DNA from: Sthenelais limicola | Taxonomy: Eukaryota > Annelida > Polychaeta > Phyllodocida > Sigalionidae | Assembly: GCA_942159475.1 (NCBI GenBank) | Contig: OW804094.1 | Span: 128,574,755 to 128,638,754, forward strand | Reading direction: 5' to 3' | DNA: 64,000 bases | Shown here: in pieces, positions 1 to 14,213 of the stretch | Numbering within the stretch: the first letter of the stretch is position 1 | Layout of the letters: every line of letters starts with the position of its first letter | Notes under the pieces: generated by a model | Seen by the model: the letters and a program-made list of their open reading frames with translations, nothing else | Told to the model about the DNA's origin: nothing | Database searches by the model: none | Made by a program: the position numbers and the translations under genes

Positions 1-680
1 GAGGTGCCCAAACTCCTCCGTCTGTTCCTGCCCCCATCCCACCCTCCTCCTACACCCCCGCACTGCTGGCGAGCTCTGACAGTGTCACCACCGGCTAAGG
101 TAAAACAGGTGCATATCAACGATGCCATTTCCCCCGTATCTCTGATGACTACTAAGCAGATTTGGCCGCCGGACATTCGCACCTCGACCTGTTGCCAGCA
201 AGACGAGAGAGATGGAAGAGAGGTGAAGAAGAAAGTGACCTGTCACCGCGTGGCAAGAATGGCAACGAGAATGAGATGAGACTTCGTGAGAGGGAGAGAA
301 AGAGAGAGCAGTATCGCAATTTAAACGTATGGGCCGCTTGCACCCTGTCTAAGACTCTACTTTCTTCTTACCTGCATGTTCAATGGCTGAGGTGCAGAAA
401 TAGTAGCGTTAATTGTAGTAGAAGTAGTAGTATACGAGAGTCCACTAGCCGTGGGTAGTGAATATGGGGTTCTCAGTAGTCAAGGGATAGGCAACAAGTC
501 CGGTAGTTTTTCCAGTGGAGCTTGTGTGATGGGGAGAGTAGGAGTAAGACTAGGAGAGCGAAGGGATGGCTTGAGGTTGTGCGAGTAGCTGGCTAAACAG
601 GTGTGCCAGGTTAGGAGATGGATTGCTCAGGAGTGGCAGTCGCAGCAGCAGTGTTCTATAGGCCGCGATGGGACCTACGG

Positions 681-768
681 GAGAACTAGGAGGAGGAATA
701 GAAGGAGGAGGTGGAGGGAGCTCGAATCACTGGAGAAGCCAGGAGGAGGGGAGGAGGGAGGAGGAGTG
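681..768. repeat. GA-rich low-complexity block
   Basis: Two purine runs (681-721 and 737-768) made mostly of GGA, GAG and GAA triplets. The composition resembles the block near 37.5-38.0 kb. It looks like simple-sequence DNA rather than coding sequence; the frames crossing it are rich in Arg, Glu and Gly only because of the repeat. Confidence 0.7.
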
Positions 769-1287
769 AGCAACAAGGGGCGGAGGGGACAGGGCAGATG
801 GCAGTTGTTGCAGTAGTATGAGCAAGAGGGACTTGGGGAAGGCAGGGGAGAGGAGCAAGGGCACGCGGCCTAAAGCAACAGGGGCAAATAATGGGTACTC
901 CTCCTCCCCAGTCCCTGAAGGTGCTTCTCACACATGTAGCGCCATTCCCTGAGGTGCAGCACTTGATGGATCATGAATTCTACCTCTCCCTCCTTCTCAC
1001 CCCTTCAATTTCTCGCCGGGCTGCATAAAGCCACTAGTGGTAAGGACACGGGGCAAGGGGGTATAACCTCATTAACTGGTATCTGAGAGGCAAACTGTGG
1101 ATGACTCAGTGCAAAGTAAAAAGAAATTCAATGGCAAGGAATGTGCACTGGGCAGCCATTCGTCCATCATGCCTTCTTCACTCCTTGTTTGCATATATTA
1201 GACTATGGGTCAGCTATCAGAGACATAACTATGATAGACAGGCCTACTAGCCGGGTTATTGCTGCACTGTCAAATCGCAGAAGTCAT

Positions 1288-1374
1288 GACAAGATAGGTT
1301 TAAATTTCGCCAATGATTGCCCCGGAAAGAAATGACAGGTTAAAATTTCACCAATGATTAACCCAGGAAGCAAT
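1288..1374. repeat. Degenerate tandem duplication, about 41-46 bp unit
   Basis: Unit 1 (1288-1333) and unit 2 (1334-1374) share GACA(A)G, AATTTC(G/A)CCAATGATT, CCC(A/C)GGAA and AATGACA in the same order. The copies differ by several substitutions and a small deletion, so the duplication is not recent. No function is apparent. Confidence 0.7.
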
Positions 1375-4300
1375 GACAAGTCAGAGAAAGTCAACCTGAA
1401 GCAGGCGATACTTCTATATACTGCTTTCCACTGTCCCGTGCAGGGATGGGGTACCGGCGCTGCTGCGTCTCCCACGCTGTATACATATGAGGCCTGTGTC
1501 TCTAAGTGATGAAACTAATGCATTTCGATCACAAGTAGAAAACTTCAAATTTGCCCCATTCTGTTACTGCCTATAATGGAGTCGGGCAGAGCTAGGCAAA
1601 TGTCAACCACTTAGTCGTTCTATGTACAAAGCGTAGACTTTGCTGAGTGGAGCATTAGAGTCCGAGAACCCACTTGCCAAGAGTGTTGGAGACGGAGAGA
1701 GAGCAAGGGTCTGCCTCATTTTAATGCCTCAAAACCCATATGTACCGCTTATAGAGTAAGACTGACCTAACACAAAGCCCAATCGGAGGGATCTGTAGTT
1801 CCTTGTGATCCGGAAGCACTGGAGAGAGAAAATCCATGGGTATCGCAGTAATAAATTGGGAGAAACCTGTACTTTTTAGGTACCTACCTTCATAATATCT
1901 TCCGTTGTGGCAACATTCATGTCTAGGAAAGAGACTGGTGAATATTATCCTCACCTTTTCTACCTGGTTCTGCGTGCAAATAGGCTGAGCGGCATACTAA
2001 GATTGTTTTCTTTTCGCTTACGTGCCTTGACTTGCGCAGCGTCGCGTTTAAATCTGGCCACATTTACACAAGGACTTAGGGTCGAGACAGCGGGTCGGCT
2101 ACGGCCGGCCCGGCATAAGTTAAACTGATATAAGACCGCATTCCTTGCTGGAGTGTCATCCGCCGATCCAAGACAGAAAACACAAGGAATGATCTTCATT
2201 TACTTTCACATCACATAGCCATGCTATTTACAAGACATACTGAGTGGGGCGTGGGGATTGCTTGGCAGACAGAATGTGAATCTAAGTCTATAACTGGCAA
2301 GTAGACAGATAGGGCTTTGTCAAACAATCCCCTTTCAAAGGCTATATGACCAATTGGATCTTCAGTTTGAACCGACATCTGAGGGGTTGGTTTAGAGGGG
2401 GTCCCACCGAGTCAGGTCTGGTGAGGTTGAAGGAGATCCTAAGCAATGGGTACACGTAAGGGGGAGGGGTTGTGGGGCAAGTAGAAAGCAGAGGGGGGCG
2501 AGTTTTGTACATACTAATGCACAAGCACTAACCATTTCCACGCCCCCACCACTCCTCTTTACATATACATTTATAAATCAGGTTCTCTTTAGAAAGTGTG
2601 CTTTCGCTTGACAATAACATAAATATAAGCAATTTCTAGCAATCCCCCTCTAGAGGACATACTAAGACGAATTATACTCATTTGAGCCAAGAGACAGTGA
2701 TTTTAGGAAAAGAAGTACAATGCGGAAGCATACAACATATCTTCGCCTAAGTGACATGAAATATTTTACTCTCTCATTAAAAGGAGAAGAGGGAATGGCG
2801 AGGCACTTCAAAGTTCCCCCAGACCTTAGAACATTTCGCTGAAGGCAGCACAAACCTACAGACCAAAGTGGATTACGTCACTGAAGTAATTTTTATCCAT
2901 TATCATAGATTAGCTGACTTAATCTAATCAAAACGGTTTAAATGTCCCGTTCGACCCGATAACGAAATTTACCGAGCTTTTTCAACAAGAAGTCGCTCAG
3001 ACAAAAGCACGACCTTGTTTAATCTACCTAATATATGCATCCCCTCCAAGTATTGCGCCCATCACCCTCACGTCACTCTCTCCCTATCTTCCCACCACGC
3101 CCTCCCCCCTCTTCCTCCTACTCTAAACACCCTCCCTCCTTAGAACATGCGAAGGCAACCATTATTCTCTGGATTTCGGCAACAGAAGATACGATCCTGG
3201 GAAACAATACAAATGAATCCAATTAACCAAAGGCTGGGAAAAATCGTCTGCGCAACCTAGCCTCTGTCTCCCAGTGACTTTGAAGTCCCTTCCCTCACGT
3301 ACTTTCTCTCGTCTGCACTTCTTTTTTATTCATTCGCAACCTGCTCGCGTCCGCATTCCCTCCTAAGATGCCATTAAAAGGGGGGATTGTTTTACACAGA
3401 CCTAAATGGTAGAAGGAAGCTTGCTTATTAAATGTCACAGGCGCTTTCACACAGAAAGTATAACAGGAAGAAATTGGACCAGCGACCCACGAATGCAAGA
3501 CCTCCATTCACTCACTCATCCGCCCCCTGCCGCCTGCCTCCTCATTTATTCACACCTTTTACAAAAACTGTTTGCCAATTCTGCATCACAAATATCGTTA
3601 CAATATAAATTTGAAGAATTGTGAAGTATTTATAAGTGACAAATCATGAACAGTTTTGCTTCTGTGGAGAGGGGATGGAGATTATGTCCAGGCGAAGGAT
3701 GTAGGCATCTCTGTAAAGGTCAAAGGTGGTTGAGGATCGAGGACATGATACATATGGCGAGCGCAATAAAGAGGAACACAGTGGCATTAAGAGAGAGAAC
3801 TGTGTCATAATCAATGCTATCTAGGGTGGATACATAAATGTCTGCGAAATCAGTTTCCACCTCTGTTAAGGAGTAAATGTCACAGCTATATTTACAGCAT
3901 ATACACGTAGAGAATAAATCCGGGGGAATTCCTATCCGGAGACCTTCACTTTTAAGGAAGGGCGGGGGACAAGAGAGTTGATGGGGGCTTTACAAAGGTC
4001 AAATGCAAACCAGGAATGGTAAATGAACGCACCTGAATGGGTCACTTCACTCTGAATATCCAAGAATACAACAAGTCTCAAAGGCAACAGGTAATCCGTA
4101 CAAATGCTGGCAGCTGTTTTTCTACCGTTTTCTGCGCTCCACTCGTACGTCGAGCTTACATACCTTAGCTCTTTTAGGAGGACAATTCGTTGTTTACCTT
4201 TGACAGGAAGAGCCCAAAAGTGCTTAGTTTAAATATCGGTCAGGCTGTTATAAGTGTTTATAGATTTTAAGCTGTCAAAACCTTCATCAGCAGTTTTAAG

Positions 4301-4494
4301 TGTTTCCAACAAATGCCTGGACAACTGGACCAGGACAAAAAAAGTGCACCTCACCTTCTTCGAAACATTAATCAGTGTTGGCTGGGAAACCAGCGGTACA
4401 GTTGGAGTAACTTAAGTTTTAATCGCGCAAGCAATATTGCAATATCGATGATTTATGGTTCATTATTAATTTCCCAGCCGGTCAATAGGTGACC

Positions 4495-4527
4495 CATATC
4501 AGAGAGACTCATATCGTTTCTGATATG
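4495..4527. repeat. Short inverted repeat, 9-bp perfect stem
   Basis: CATATCAGA at 4495-4503 is followed by its exact complement TCTGATATG at 4519-4527, with a 15-nt loop. It is AT-rich and short enough to arise by chance in a window of this size. Confidence 0.6.
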
Positions 4528-7459
4528 AAAACAGGCGGCCAATGTGCCTCGGCTTATGCATTCTCATTTTCATTGCTACAGCACACACACTCAAGTGGCC
4601 GACCGCTGGCTAGACACTAAACCCCCACCTCTTGTCATAGAATTTCAATACAGCGTTCAAATAACACACTATATTAGACAAGAGGTATGGATAGAGAGTT
4701 AAGAGAGTAATTGCGAACAGAATGATCCAGTAGAGGAAAGGCACGTACAGAGGAATCCATCACACAGGTTTCAGTACTATTTTTTCGCAGCTATACGGTA
4801 ACAGACTTGGGGGGAGTAAAAAACACATCAGACTTGAGTTCCACTATTCTGAAAAGAGGTTCGTACACAGCAGGTTTCTTTTTGTGTTCGGTGCGAGCAG
4901 GGTCAGGCCGACAGCCTTAATCCTTTCTGATCACCATGTATTTGCATTAGATCGAGTGAGTACAGTCATAACACGAACGACTGAATGAACTCCGAGTGTA
5001 TGTATGTTACTATTGACTGACCCCAGCTAGAATAGCAACCGCCACACACGGGATGGGTGTCATGAGATGTTTTCTTATACAATTCAGATTTATTTTCCCA
5101 TTTGCTATCATTGAGGTTTTTTCCTACTACCTTTTCTCCTACGTCTATAAATTAGACTCGTGCGGAGCTCATATAAATTAAGATTATTATACACAGTAAC
5201 ACTGCTATTTGATACACGTGATTGCAGATCAATTGGACATTAACATTGACATTTGTTTGGATTGTATTATTCTCATGTACCCAGCATTGCTGCCTTTATA
5301 AATATACTTGATTCATGTCAGCTAATATCGAAATAGAAATTTAAAAAGTCAATCATAATCATTTGTATATGTAACCTGGCGCGTGCAGCTTTTAGTTCAG
5401 AGTCGAATGACTTTTTCCAATTCAAGGTATTTTTTTAGCTAGGTTAACGCGAGGGTTAACCATGTTTAGAAGAGCACGGCTCCAGGCCCCATCTGCAGAG
5501 TTGAAAACAGCAGGGCTGTGAAGGCAGGGAGAAGAATATATAACGCTGGTAGTTAGTTGACAATGGCAAGAGGGGACTTGGGGCGAGTGTTATTGGCAGG
5601 GTCAGTTCCCATGTTCCTATCCAGTTTTGACATTCCTAAAACGACAGCACGTGGGGCGTTTCCCATTGTCCAAGATGATCATTCATAGGAAAGGAGAGAA
5701 AACATTGCCTCCGTACAAGTTAAATATTCCATAACTCAGCCCCGTCACCCACCATCCTCAACTTGCGGCACCACAATATGTAGAGTTCTCGAGACAGGAG
5801 TCTTTTCCAAGCATCCTCTTTAACGTGGGCTAGGATATCATGAAACAGGATCTTGCAAACTATACTACACAAAAAGAAGTAGAAGAAGACTCGACCATCA
5901 GATAGGCCAGTCTCAATATATCACCATCTAATACTTATCAATTGCCTCTAATTATATTTAGGTTTGCACAGTTAAATTTCTCCACCCAACTCCTATTGAA
6001 TTCGACCCACTGGGGATCAAGATCCAACTCCACAATCCTACGCAGATGGTAGGTTTCTGCTTCAGTGCATTTGTAGGCTATATTATTATTCACTCCTTAA
6101 ACTTCCAAAACAGCAGGCATGGAAATCATCATGTCCTAAATTTAACCACTTCCCTTTCAATCCTTCAGCATACAAATAAATCATCTACACATCAGCCTTC
6201 CCTCTAGGTTGAACACCATATCATGTTCTATTTAAGTGTAGTGGACCTCATTTTTTACAGCGTCAGACAAAACATGCAGCAATTAATTTCATCACATGTA
6301 CCAATCACTATTACCATTAGACCTTCGGTCCAGGATCCTATCAAAGATGGATCAGTTAATGTTTGCCCCGCCATAGTAGGTCAAGGGGGTCGCCTATTGA
6401 AGGGAAGATGAACCGTCCATAGACGTAAAAACATACGTGTGTAAGCACATATTCCAGGTCATAAGGCGACAAAGGAAGGGAGGGTAAGAGGTAAATATAA
6501 TCCTACTAGTTGTAGGTGGGAGATTTCTAGTCTAAATCAGTCAATAGGTTTGCCTTAATGCATGCTGTCCTACGCAAGACAATGAAATCTTCACAGACAC
6601 AGTACCGCCAGCCCAGCTTCCTGATAGCTAGGTCAAATCAGCAACTCAAGTTCCTGAAGTGAGACATCCAAAACATACAGTTGCCAATACGACGGGCAGT
6701 CGTTGCAATAACCAACATGGATTGGGGCTGGGACTGTCTGTATTCATGAATTGTCGCGGCCAATGATTTACCAGGGAAATATTCATAAGGCCACGAGGCA
6801 CTTGTTCGTTCGACGCATCTTGAACACTGACGCCGTCCGATTTGTCAGCTTTTCCAAAGCGAGTTCACTCGAGTCAGTTGCTGTAACTTGGCCCCCATCT
6901 CCTCGCCCGACTTAATTTCTTTCTCTCGACTCAATAGATCGATCGCGGCGAGGAAGTGGCGATGGGAGAGCAGCGAGAGAGTTGAAGAAGAAAGCAAGCG
7001 CCAAGGGAATACAAGCTTGAGAATGACTGCTATCAATAAAGGTGTAAATCATGTAGTTGCAGCCGCTGTTACACTTGTTACGAGCCACAGTTATGATGTA
7101 TCATGTTCAGAAGCGCGCCAAGATTGGGAGATCAGCGCATCAGCAAACGAACTCCCCAAAGCTTTATTTCCTAATCCAATATGGATCTTCCTCAACAAGC
7201 ATTTACTTTTTTAATGCTGCCAGGCCGACGTCTATTACAGGGCACACACCGTAGCTTTATACATGGCCAATATAAAAGCCCAGAGGAAACGGCAGCTGTG
7301 AATAGTATGTGCCATAAATCATATCGCCAGTCTGTTTCTATCTTCCAAGCCATTTCTTTTTGCAAGATGGCAAAGCTTAAAAAGTGAGGCAAATAGGATA
7401 CAGCAATGAGATCAAAACAGACCGATGGGGAATCCTTATCTCAGACGAAAGAAATTGAA

Positions 7460-7474
7460 GGGGGGGGGGGGGGG
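7460..7474 (+). repeat. Poly(G) tract, 15 nt
   Basis: Uninterrupted run of 15 G, followed by AGGGG. One of five long G/C homopolymers in the window. Confidence 0.95.
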
Positions 7475-10200
7475 AGGGGCTATTTCAACAGTGAATGACA
7501 ATCAGATTTGAACCGCGAACATATCTATCTATAGACTTCAAAAACACCAGGTCTCTATGCTCCCAACCATGGATAATTGGCTTGGATTAAGGATTCCCAC
7601 GATCTGCCCACAATGTTTGCATGCCACTCGTTTAGCATCAGATCTCGAAGCTTGAGGGAGATTTTTCCACCGATGACAAATGACTGATGGGCAGTGACCA
7701 AAAAAGCATTGGAGGAATTAATTCCGGATCCATTTACATATTCAAGAAGACCACAAGAATGCGCTGACGACGCCGCACCTTCATTTTGGACAAGCACCCT
7801 TCCTCGGAGCATTGAGAAGAACGAGGAGATTGGGGATCTGGATCAAGGACCTATTCCAACCACTGATCCCATATCACACAAACACAAAAGGGCATTAGCT
7901 CCGCATTAGTAACACAATGTCAACAATAGATAGGACGCATTGCATAATACCTATCCCATGTCCACACATGCATGCATGACTCATAAGGATACTTTTATTA
8001 TTTTTCCCAAGCCAGATAGGGACTTCTCCCTTTAACAATGCCATGTAAAGAATGTCTTCGTTAGAAATGTATTGGGCAAGAGGATATGAAGCAGACATGA
8101 AGGTTCATCCTTTCAAAACACGGGAGGATAACGAGCCTTGGGCGATGATGGACTGACCATTTTATTTTGTAACTCTGCTCCACGCTTATACCCAACTCGA
8201 CACCTGTCCTTGGATGGAAACATCCAGCCTCCGCCCTGCCTTAAAACGATATTCGATCCAGATCATTATTTGGTCACGAAAAGTCAGAGATAGACAGGGC
8301 GTAATGGCTGGGCGACTCCTCATATTCTCTCACCTCGTCATCTCAGATGAAAGGGGGCAGCCTCTCGGTCCTCAATGTAGGGATCAATATGACAGTAATC
8401 CCCATGATTCTCTTTACACCTCAGCATAATATCAAGCAGTACATCATCGACCGCCTTATATCCATTGTACAAAACATTCTTCCATTGTTTTTCTCACAGG
8501 TAAAGGCAAATATATGACTAAGTCATAAAAAAAAATATTGGGGACTCTGTATAGAAATTGAATACGAATGTATTGATAATAGTGCATTGCTACTCGTAGT
8601 AATCTATTAAAGATGAAGAAGAGAACCAAACGGATGTGTCCATGATGGCAAAGGGGACATGAAAATCCAAATGTAACCCAGTCCTCCGCGTTTCATATGA
8701 CAAACATCAACATATGATATCAATATATAAGTTATGTTCTCTTCCTGAACTCTGTGTTTATTCGACCAATCCCTAACCTTACAGGAACATTTCAACAAGT
8801 TACACCTTCTAAGCATGCTCTAATCTGAGTTTTAAATGGGCTAATTATAAGCAATTAATGGGCGATCAAAGGTGAATAATAATGCTCCTCCCTCGCAACT
8901 GCATTGCTAAACTCAGTCAATCGAGAGAACAGACCCAGTCAATACGGCATACCACATGCATACTCACTCTAACATACTGTCGGCGATCGGAACTCGGCAG
9001 GATATTAACAATATAGAGATTGATATGGCCGATCGCACAAATACACCATACTACACATATCAAATTTGGATCTATTTATACTCCCAGTGGACGGGTCATT
9101 GAAGTATCAATCGAAATAGATTTATACACCGTATTCCCAGGCCAATCAATGATACTTGATATATATTGGCCACACTAGAGCCAAAATGCATTCAATATTT
9201 ATATGAAGTTAATATAATTTCGCCCGAGACGTCCATTAAGATCGTTTATAAGGTTGTAATCATATCAGCCAGCCCAGTGAGTGACATCCTTTCAATAATT
9301 CATCCACAATAAATGTGTATACGAATTATTAATTTGAAGCCCCTGAAGGGCTGTTAATGTTGCGTTTAGAGTAAACTAATTTCATACATGTGTATATGGC
9401 CATTTAGTATGCCAGAGAGAAAGACGACAGTGTCAACGTCCTGACAGGATTTCTCTACAACTACCCAGTGACTCCATTAACACGATTAAAGCTGGATCAC
9501 TCGCATGTGACAGCTTCCCTCCCATTCTACTGACTCTGGGTCACTAGAAATAAAACAAGCATCGCTAGCAGTAGTCTGAGAAATAAAATCTCGTTAAAAC
9601 CAGGTCCGGTGTACCAGTGCTAGTTTTATTACCTATGCCTAGGCGCCTGCAATATTGATGCCAACGTGTAGAATGTCCATACATGCACAAGAGCACTTAG
9701 TTCTGTTTCAACTCCACACAACTGGATCTTTTGATGATGATAATATAGCCTGAGAGAGTAGACCCGGTCCCGGTGATACAGTATATGATATTGCCGGGCC
9801 CGGATGGCTATTTTCATATGTACACATTTCCCCCAGCCATATTATCATCATGGGAAGCGAATCAAATAAGTCACTACAATAAATAGTTATTGGGGTCGTG
9901 TTGACCTACCTGGTCCGGAGAAGCAGTGGTAGAAGACATCGGCGGGAGAATATATAGGCTGAGATATAGGTAAGGAAGGAGAGGGAGTAAGAGGAGACCA
10001 CGTCCTAGTAGAGAAGTGGCAGCAGGATCGGTAACTTACAGACGGACCCACCTGGTTTTGTCCTATACCACCCGGCGCATATAGTGTGCAAGGTGGGTTG
10101 AGTATTCAGTATAGTAGAGGGGGAGAGAGAGGGGGGGTAGGCCTTCACTCATACATAGGGGCTAGGTTTTATGGTTAGATTTATACGCTTGGCTGGGGAG

Positions 10201-10222
10201 AGGTGGGGGTGGGGGTGGGGGC
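10201..10222. repeat. (TGGGGG)n-like G-rich repeat
   Basis: About three tandem units of TGGGGG following AGG. The G runs could form a G-quadruplex on the plus strand. Another G-rich patch lies just upstream near 10121-10140. Confidence 0.7.
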
Positions 10223-12520
10223 TTCGACTGGGCCTGAGGTGTATATTATAATGACCTAAAACTATAGATTACCGCTTGGCCCTAACATGCTAGGTTATAT
10301 AACACCCCCACCTGGTGCCAAGTGCTGACTTCAATAGCGCCCAGGCAGACATTGGCGTTACCGTACACGCTCCGATTGGCACGCTAAACACACAGGTGCT
10401 AATCAGTAATGATCATCCTCACTAGTAGCCACGCCCCCATTAGGTGGGAAACAGATTTTGACACTTACAACCTCTAGTAATCTTTTATAAATCATCTCCC
10501 ATTTCCCATTTAAATGACCTTGCATCTCATAAGGGGAAAAACTATTTTTCCTACGCAGGAAATGATTTTTTTTAAAAAAACTATACTAGATATCTTTGTA
10601 AAAAAAATATGGGCAAAACGATAGCAATCTATAGATACGGTAGGTATCTGTAGGATCTACATCAGAGGTTCATTCCCCTATCAACCCATGGGCACGTTGT
10701 GGGACGTGGCAACGTCTGTCGGTGCAGCGATTGACGGCAGTGAAGACTTGCCCATGCTTGTCCTCGCACTGCCTCACCTTCCACCTCTAGGTGTGACCGG
10801 ACATCGAGCTTAACTACATTGAGCTCATTAAATCCAATTAGATCACCCAACGCCAAGCCCACGCGACTATCAGTCATACTTAGGGAAAGGTTGTTTATAC
10901 TAACAGCCTATTTAGATTAACATTATCTCAAGCGTCCCATAATATTGAAGAGCTATTTATTAAGGGCATGTCATTAAGTAAAAAATCAAAATAAATTTCA
11001 ACAATATAAGCCTCCTATAGAGAAATTGTGCTAATTTTCTCAAGCTCTTATATAAAATGTAGAAATAAAAAAATGGTGTTCTATAAATTTCTGGTTAATG
11101 AATAAGCTTTTCTCCCTCCTCTTATGTTGTCTCTTTTTATTGAGGTGACATCATCGGCATGACACAGGTCGTAAATAGGCCATGACATCATGCGCAGGAT
11201 CGATTTTTCATAGAAAATAGACAACCAAAATAGCACCGTGACCCAGGCTGAGATTAGCAAGCATTGCCAGACCCACCAGCAAATACATAAGTTCTTGCTT
11301 ATTTGTCATTATCCCTGATTAATATTTAATTGGAGGGAAACCTTAATTAACTTAAATTAATTATCCATCCAGGCAGTGAGTTTAATCACATTACCGTATA
11401 TAAACGGGGGACATCATATGGATATGCCATAGATAAAGGACATAAGGTAAAATAAGAAAAGCCTGCTCAGGTCATATGTAATTCAATAGTGGGAATGCAC
11501 ATGTTGGCAAGCACCGATTAGATGAGGCGATATGGAATGGAGGCCTCTAGGGTTGGACAAAATACGAGAACATCCCACTGCCACATGCCACACGAAATAA
11601 TAGGCACGATTCCCCATAATAAATGGCATAGTGCGAATAATAATAGGCCAAGCACAATGCCTATTTTAGTATCATTTTTAACTGAACAGAACACTAGGTA
11701 ATGAATGACAAGACATAATATCATAACGGGCCATAGAGAAATGACTCTTTTCAATGGGTACAACATTAATTGAATAACAGCTCATATATACTTCAACTGT
11801 CTCAGTTATATCAGTCTGGCTGAACCAAAAGGAGAAACATATATACCTACAAAGCTCATAACTCCACTGAAAATTCACTATTGAGGATAAGAAAATGTGG
11901 GTCTGGCTCAAACCCTAGAATAGCAAATACCTTAATGAGGGGACTAATAATACATACATGTGTAAGTTCTCTACGGGGTCACTGGGTTGAGGAATATAGA
12001 TGGCAGTACATGAAAAGAAGCAATGGGTTTGGGGCCAGACATTTTACAACGACCAACAAATAAATAGCATCGTTATTATTATGCACATATTCAACAGGCA
12101 GCCACAAAGAAACGAAGGCCAGCCACTCCTGGAGTTTTTTTCCGTTGCCACTTCGTGCCCGCCTGGTAAGTTGGCATGGGTTAGTTGCTGGCAACGTCCC
12201 AGTGCAATGTAGGTCTGTCTATGGATAGTCTATTCTACAGAAACTTCGTATACAAAACAGCCGACTGACACACAGTGTGGGTTTCCGGGCCGCTACGCCC
12301 CACCTAACACATTGTAATCATATAGGCAGAGTGTTATAAGAAAATGATCATTTCACCCCAATTCATTTTGAAGATATATGTTGGCTGTTCTATAGCCTAT
12401 GATAAACATATGTAGGCCTTTTTTACATTACAAAAACAACTTTAATAACAGACAGTGAACATATAAATATAATTTGTGTTGTTACTACAAGGGGTACATA
12501 GATCTGCTAGTATCAAGCCT

Positions 12521-12554
12521 AACAAGTTATAGGTAACAAGTTATAGGTAACAAG
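12521..12554. repeat. 14-bp tandem repeat, about 2.4 copies
   Basis: AACAAGTTATAGGT occurs at 12521-12534 and 12535-12548 without change, followed by the first six bases of a third copy. Perfect identity points to a recent slippage or duplication event. Confidence 0.9.
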
Positions 12555-14198
12555 CTCTACTTCCACTCCACATCTCTGCCTCTCCACTCTAGCGATACTT
12601 TATGCAGCAACATGTAATCATTACAAGTAACAGACCTTCTCAACCAAAGGAGAGACATTTTAAGCAAAAACATGTTTTCCTCAACAGGCAACATCTGCCT
12701 TGACATCAGAAATATCCAGACAGGTACACATTAGGTGGATTATTATAGATGTATTCGTAAGTTCATATCATTTTATTAGGAAAAGCCCAGATTGGGCGGA
12801 GAATGGTACGGTTTCCACTCTTTATTTATACCGGGCGTACATGATTTATGGGGAGTTGTGCGCCGAGGGCAGACTAATAACAAGACTAGCGTAAATGAGG
12901 ACAGATCATAGCCATGAACAATCAACTGTCCATAGACACATGAAAGACGCTTAATGGCTGTAGGGGTTCAGCACATCTTTCCCAAGTACCGAATTCTCCT
13001 CTCTTAATTACAATACCTTTCATCTCTGTGATCTGCTAGTTTCGAGGACCACAATGAAAAGCTTTTCGAGGCAGATCTCCTCCTTCCATGCTAGGTCAAA
13101 TATCCTCAGGTGAAATAGGATGGAATATATTTTAATAGTTTATTTTCTCTCCATTAGGGTTCCTCGTCCTGGATGCAATACATCGATGCTACATGAGTTT
13201 TGAACACACTGCACCATTTCTAGCATGTGGTGAAGCTCCATTTTGCACAACCGAGACCAGACCCTAATCTTTCTGAGGTACACAATCTTAAGGAGCACCA
13301 TACTAGTTTCACAGATGTAGGTCGAGTTATTCCAAAAGTACTGACAATTTTCGGGGGGAAAGATAGTGAAATCTTATAATTTACTACCTGTACAGAGGAT
13401 CTTAAACTGATTTAAAGAAAAATGCTTTTGATAACCGAAAGAACCCCCAGATTTTGATGAAATTTGGGAGAGATTTGACAATATTTGGAATTTTCAAAAA
13501 ATACTGAATACCGGAGACTTACAACACTGTAGTTTGCGAAAGTAAGTTCCAACTTAACATAAAGCCTCCAGTAACAGCCAAATTGATATATGAGATTGTT
13601 GTGAATAGGTAAGTTGCCTCAAGCAAAGGGTTACCCAATGCAGACAGAAGCCTCTTTCATGAGCAGCCAAGACGCAATGCATAAAATCATACAATAAGAA
13701 CTGTGTTAAAACAGAAATTTGTAAATGCAAATTGTGACCGAATATGATTAAAATCGGAACAAAGAAAGACACACGTACAAGGCATATAGATGATTTAAGG
13801 TGGGAAGAAGAGCAAATTGAGAGGACATAGCCTCAAGCAAAATGGCCGGAGCACAGCATATTACTTAATCAGTTAAGTGCATGAGGGAGTGTCCTCTGCA
13901 TGTAATGTGACCTGAACAAGGTTACATCACTCATTATGGGACGCATTGTCACACTCATAAGTCACTTTCTAAACACTCTTGACCTTAACAATACTGAGAA
14001 CGGAAACCCCCGTCTTGTGTCCCTGAGTACTTCTAGGTTCCTGGCATACCCCAGCCAAAGGAGGTCAGGTCCAAACCGCGTCTCTAGAATTCCATCACTT
14101 TTTGCACAGTTGCTTTACAATGTCAACCATAGGCGCTATAATTTGAACCTAATGAATTCATATTCATGCCAACTTCTGGAATTGCGTCAAATTATGCG

Positions 14199-14213
14199 CC
14201 CCCCCCCCCCCCC
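14199..14213 (+). repeat. Poly(C) tract, 15 nt
   Basis: Uninterrupted run of 15 C followed by TCCC; the complementary counterpart of the poly(G) tracts elsewhere in the window. Confidence 0.95.

Larger units (their letters stand above)
1..7459. other. Non-coding stretch, no gene recognised
   Basis: Open frames here are short (about 110 codons at most), overlap on both strands, and show no recognisable domain or consistent codon bias. I see no rRNA, no convincing tRNA and no transposon protein. Noticeable content is limited to a purine-rich block near the left edge, a degenerate tandem duplication and a 9-bp inverted repeat, each listed separately. Exons of an intron-rich gene could be missed by eye. 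Confidence 0.6.

Noticed and set aside
7501..7580. tRNA B-box-like sequence (GGTTCAAATCTG on the minus strand)
   Set aside because: No matching A-box, acceptor stem or anticodon arm could be drawn around it.
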